From JASHPR01 sp963833885 (GTDB lineage: Bacteria > Actinomycetota > Actinomycetes > Streptosporangiales > Streptosporangiaceae), in assembly GCA_963833885.1 (NCBI GenBank), contig CAWHZU010000031.1:124001-188000 (forward strand): DNA of 64,000 nt, read 5' to 3'. Below are positions 61,784 through 64,000 of this stretch, in pieces (the stretch's first letter is position 1; the number at the start of each line of letters is the position of its first letter). The notes below the pieces were generated by a model. The model did no database searches. It had not been told where the DNA came from and was given only the letters and a program-made list of their open reading frames with translations. A program made the translations under genes and the position numbers.

Positions 61784-62710
61784 GTGTGTTCCGCTCCGGC
61801 CGTCCAGATCAGCGGCCTGGTCAAGCACTATGGGCGTACCGTCGCCGTGGCGGGGCTGTCCCTGCAGGCGGAGCGCGCGCAGGTCACCGCCATCCTGGGC
61901 CCGAACGGCGCCGGCAAGACCACCACGATCGAGATCTGCGAGGGATACCGGCGGCCGGACGATGGAATCGTGCGGGTGCTGGGCCTCGATCCGGTCCGGG
62001 ACGCCAAGAAGCTGCGGCCGAAGGTCGGCGTGATGCTGCAGTCCGGCGGCATCCCCACCGCCGCCAGGCCCGGGGAGTACCTGCGGGTGATGGCCAGCTT
62101 CCACGCCAACCCGATCGACCCGGGGCTGCTGATCGACCGGCTAGGCCTGGGAGGCTGCCTCCGCACCCCGTTCCGCCGGCTCTCCGGCGGCCAGCAGCAG
62201 CGGCTGTCGCTGGCCGCTGCCGTGATCGGCCGTCCCGAGCTGGTGTTCCTCGACGAGCCGACGGCCGGCCTCGACCCCCAGGCGAGGCACGCCACCTGGA
62301 GCCTGATCGGAGGTCTGCGCGACGCGGGGGCCGGTGTGATCCTGACCACCCACTACATGGAGGAGGCGGAACGCCTCGCCGACCGGGTCGCCGTCGTCGA
62401 TCACGGCCATCTGGTCGCCGCGGGCACCCCGGCCGAGCTGACCGGCACCGCGGGCCAGCTCAGGTTCCGGGCCGAGCCCGGCCTGGACACCGACAGCCTG
62501 ATCGCCGCGCTGCCGCCGGGCAGCGCCGCCAAGGAATCCCCGGCCGGGTACTACGTGGTCGAGGTGCACGACCGGGTCGACCCGCAGCTGCTCGCCGCGG
62601 TCACCGCGTGGTGCGCGGAGCATGGCGTGCTCGCGCAGAGCCTGCGGATCGAGAACCGGACGCTCGAGGACGTCTTCCTCGAGCTGACCGGCCGGGAGCT
62701 CCGCTCATGA
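61784..62710 (+). CDS. ABC-2 type exporter ATPase
   Basis: A 308-residue DrrA/CcmA-like ATPase: Walker A GPNGAGKTTT, signature RLSGGQQQRLSL, Walker B LVFLDEPTAGLDP, H-loop LTTHYMEEAERLAD. A C-terminal extension (about 215-308) follows the common DUF4162-like pattern, ending in RTLEDVFLELTGREL. GTG 61784 is chosen. In actinomycetes the ABC-2 pair before ctaA is conserved; the cargo is unknown, with a role in haem or oxidase biogenesis suggested by context. Confidence 0.9.
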   Translation: MCSAPAVQISGLVKHYGRTVAVAGLSLQAERAQVTAILGPNGAGKTTTIEICEGYRRPDDGIVRVLGLDPVRDAKKLRPKVGVMLQSGGIPTAARPGEYLRVMASFHANPIDPGLLIDRLGLGGCLRTPFRRLSGGQQQRLSLAAAVIGRPELVFLDEPTAGLDPQARHATWSLIGGLRDAGAGVILTTHYMEEAERLADRVAVVDHGHLVAAGTPAELTGTAGQLRFRAEPGLDTDSLIAALPPGSAAKESPAGYYVVEVHDRVDPQLLAAVTAWCAEHGVLAQSLRIENRTLEDVFLELTGRELRS

Positions 62711-63513
62711 CCGAGGCCGCGCGGACCCTGCCCGGCCCGCCGGTCCCGTGGCCCTCTCCGGCACCCGGCGCCGCGCCGCTGCCGGTAATGGTCGGCGCCC
62801 AGGCCGCGCTCGAGCTGCGCACGCTGCTGCGCAACGGCGAGCAGCTGGTGCTGACGCTGATCATCCCGGTGCTGCTGATCGCCGCGTTCAGCCAGGAGGA
62901 CCTCGTCAGCTACGGCCCGGGCAGCAGGATCGACTTCCTCGCCCCGGGCATCCTGGCGCTTGCGGTGATGTCCACCGCGTTCACCAGCCAGGCGATCGCC
63001 ACCGGGTTCGAGCGCCGGTACGGGGTGCTCAAGCGGCTCGGCGCGACGCCGCTGTCCCGCCGCGGCCTGATCGCGGCGAAGACCGTTACCGTGCTGGCCG
63101 TCGAAGTGCTGCAGTCGGCGCTGATCGTGATCGTCGCGCTGGCGCTCGGCTGGAATCCGCACGGCGGCGCTGCCGCGGCCGCGTGGTCGGTGGTGCTGAT
63201 GGTGGTGGGCACCGCGGCGTTCAGCGGGCTCGCCTTGCTGATGGCCGGCACGCTCCGTGCCGAGGCCACCCTGGCGGCCGCCAACCTGGTCTATCTCGTG
63301 ATGCTCGGAATCGGCGGCGTGGTGTTCCCGCTGACCAAATTCCCCGCGGGCGCGCGCCCGCTGCTGAAGCTGCTGCCCGCAGACGCGCTGTCCGACGGCC
63401 TGAGGTCGATGTTGCAGCTTGGCGGCGGCCTGCCCGTGCGGGACCTGCTGGTGCTCGCGGTCTGGGCGGTCGCTGGCATCGGACTCGCCGTGCGCACGTT
63501 TCGCTGGGAATAG
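62707..63513 (+). CDS. ABC-2 type exporter permease
   Basis: A 268-residue membrane protein with six helices and a central FTSQAIATGFERRYGVLKRLGATPLSRRGLIAAKT cytoplasmic loop, the ABC-2 hallmark. ATG 62707 overlaps the ATPase stop by four bases. The hydrophobic first helix follows a Pro-rich tail. Confidence 0.9.
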   Translation: MTEAARTLPGPPVPWPSPAPGAAPLPVMVGAQAALELRTLLRNGEQLVLTLIIPVLLIAAFSQEDLVSYGPGSRIDFLAPGILALAVMSTAFTSQAIATGFERRYGVLKRLGATPLSRRGLIAAKTVTVLAVEVLQSALIVIVALALGWNPHGGAAAAAWSVVLMVVGTAAFSGLALLMAGTLRAEATLAAANLVYLVMLGIGGVVFPLTKFPAGARPLLKLLPADALSDGLRSMLQLGGGLPVRDLLVLAVWAVAGIGLAVRTFRWE

Positions 63514-63749
63514 CCGGAGCCTGCGGCCGCGATGGCGGCGTTCGGTGGCAGGGGCCTGGCCCGGGCAGTACGCGACCTGGTCCGGGCGCGGGCGTAGCGG
63601 GACTCGGCGGTCGTGGCGGCGTTTCGGCCCCGGGCGATCCGGTCCCGCCTAACCCGGGATAGCTGTGCCCGGGTGCAGCCCGGCGCGGAAATATGTACCC
63701 ACGTACTCTGGGCGTGACATCCGACGGACGAAAAGGGTTCTCTCCTACG
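63514..63749. other. Intergenic region before ctaA with a terminator-like hairpin
   Basis: About 235 bp. ACCCGGG (63652-63658) and CCCGGGT (63668-63674) make a 7-bp stem with a 9-nt loop, a plausible terminator of the exporter pair, but without a T-run. The segment 63690-63720 is AT-richer and probably holds the ctaA promoter. No ORF is supported. Confidence 0.5.
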
Positions 63750-64000
63750 ATGAGATCCGTGCCTGGCCGCCTCGCGAACGTGCTGCTGTCGCCGTCGCCG
63801 ACGTCGATGCGCCGGATCGCGCTGGCCGGGGTCGTGGCGAACGCCGGGATCGTGATGACCGGCGCGGGTGTCCGGCTAAGCGAGTCCGGCCTCGGCTGCC
63901 CGGACTGGCCGAGGTGCACGGCGACCAGCATCGTGGCCGGCGGCGACACCGGCGACCCGCTGATCCACCGCTGGGTGGAGTTCGGGAACCGGCTGGTAAC
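63750..64000 (+). CDS. ctaA: Haem A synthase CtaA, 3' end beyond window
   Basis: The first 83 residues of a CtaA. They show a first transmembrane helix (RRIALAGVVANAGIVMTGAGVRLSESGLGCPDWPRC) with the conserved Cys pair of the extracellular loop, then HRWVEFGNRLV. CtaA converts haem O to haem A for cytochrome oxidase. Start ATG 63750 lies after a weak AAAGG. Its presence supports aerobic respiration. Confidence 0.93.
   Translation, partial: MRSVPGRLANVLLSPSPTSMRRIALAGVVANAGIVMTGAGVRLSESGLGCPDWPRCTATSIVAGGDTGDPLIHRWVEFGNRLV

Overview
This is chromosomal DNA from a high-GC actinomycete. The codons are GC-rich, many genes start with GTG or look leaderless, and there is an SAV2177-type methyltransferase, an actinobacterial VLRF1 release factor, a SUF operon led by SufR, and ctaA. 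A Streptosporangiales- or Streptomyces-like soil aerobe fits, but the genus cannot be fixed from the sequence. I saw no rRNA, tRNA, CRISPR array, insertion sequence or prophage. Both ends cut genes: boxC on the left and ctaA on the right. || 1-9.5 kb: boxC (benzoyl-CoA ring cleavage) diverges from a PaaX-type regulator across a 7-bp inverted repeat. A SCO1-like lipoprotein, an HxlR regulator divergent from a GNAT acetyltransferase over a perfect 10-bp palindrome, a PaaI thioesterase, a FadD ligase and two tandem GT87 membrane glycosyltransferases follow. || 9.4-21.4 kb, the most unusual region: one minus-strand run reads PheS-like ligase, MobA-MoaD fusion, aldehyde ferredoxin oxidoreductase (AOR), formate dehydrogenase alpha, NuoE-NuoF-type beta subunit, MoeA and MoeA-PBP. 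It is a self-contained molybdenum/tungsten enzyme module with its own cofactor-finishing genes. Its leader carries a possible leaderless 23-codon ORF and mutually exclusive hairpins, which suggests attenuation. || 21.4-36.7 kb: a sulfonate-type ABC importer, a small lipoprotein, a GH15 enzyme, a sulfotransferase, an AhpD-like protein, an ABC exporter, and an HTH protein coupled to a crotonase that seems to start at CTG. Then come an ABC-F protein, acVLRF1, an SseB-like protein, and leuA with a leucine leader peptide and attenuator hairpin. || 36.7-46.3 kb: a fused adenylate cyclase/NB-ARC/TPR regulator, then the iron-sulfur operon sufR-sufB-sufD-Rieske-sufC-sufS-sufU-sufT. A sequence matching the reported mycobacterial SufR box lies over the sufR start. 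|| 46.4-61.7 kb: a frameshifted P450, a dpp-type oligopeptide importer operon, and a FadR-type regulator divergent from a permease, glutamine synthetase-like, aldehyde dehydrogenase, SDR and PuuD-like hydrolase cluster. That cluster looks like a gamma-glutamyl route for amine or polyamine breakdown. A SAM methyltransferase whose start codon sits in a 25-bp palindrome follows. || 61.8-64 kb: an ABC-2 exporter pair and the start of ctaA. These usually lie next to sufR in actinomycetes, so the 15 kb between them may be an insertion.
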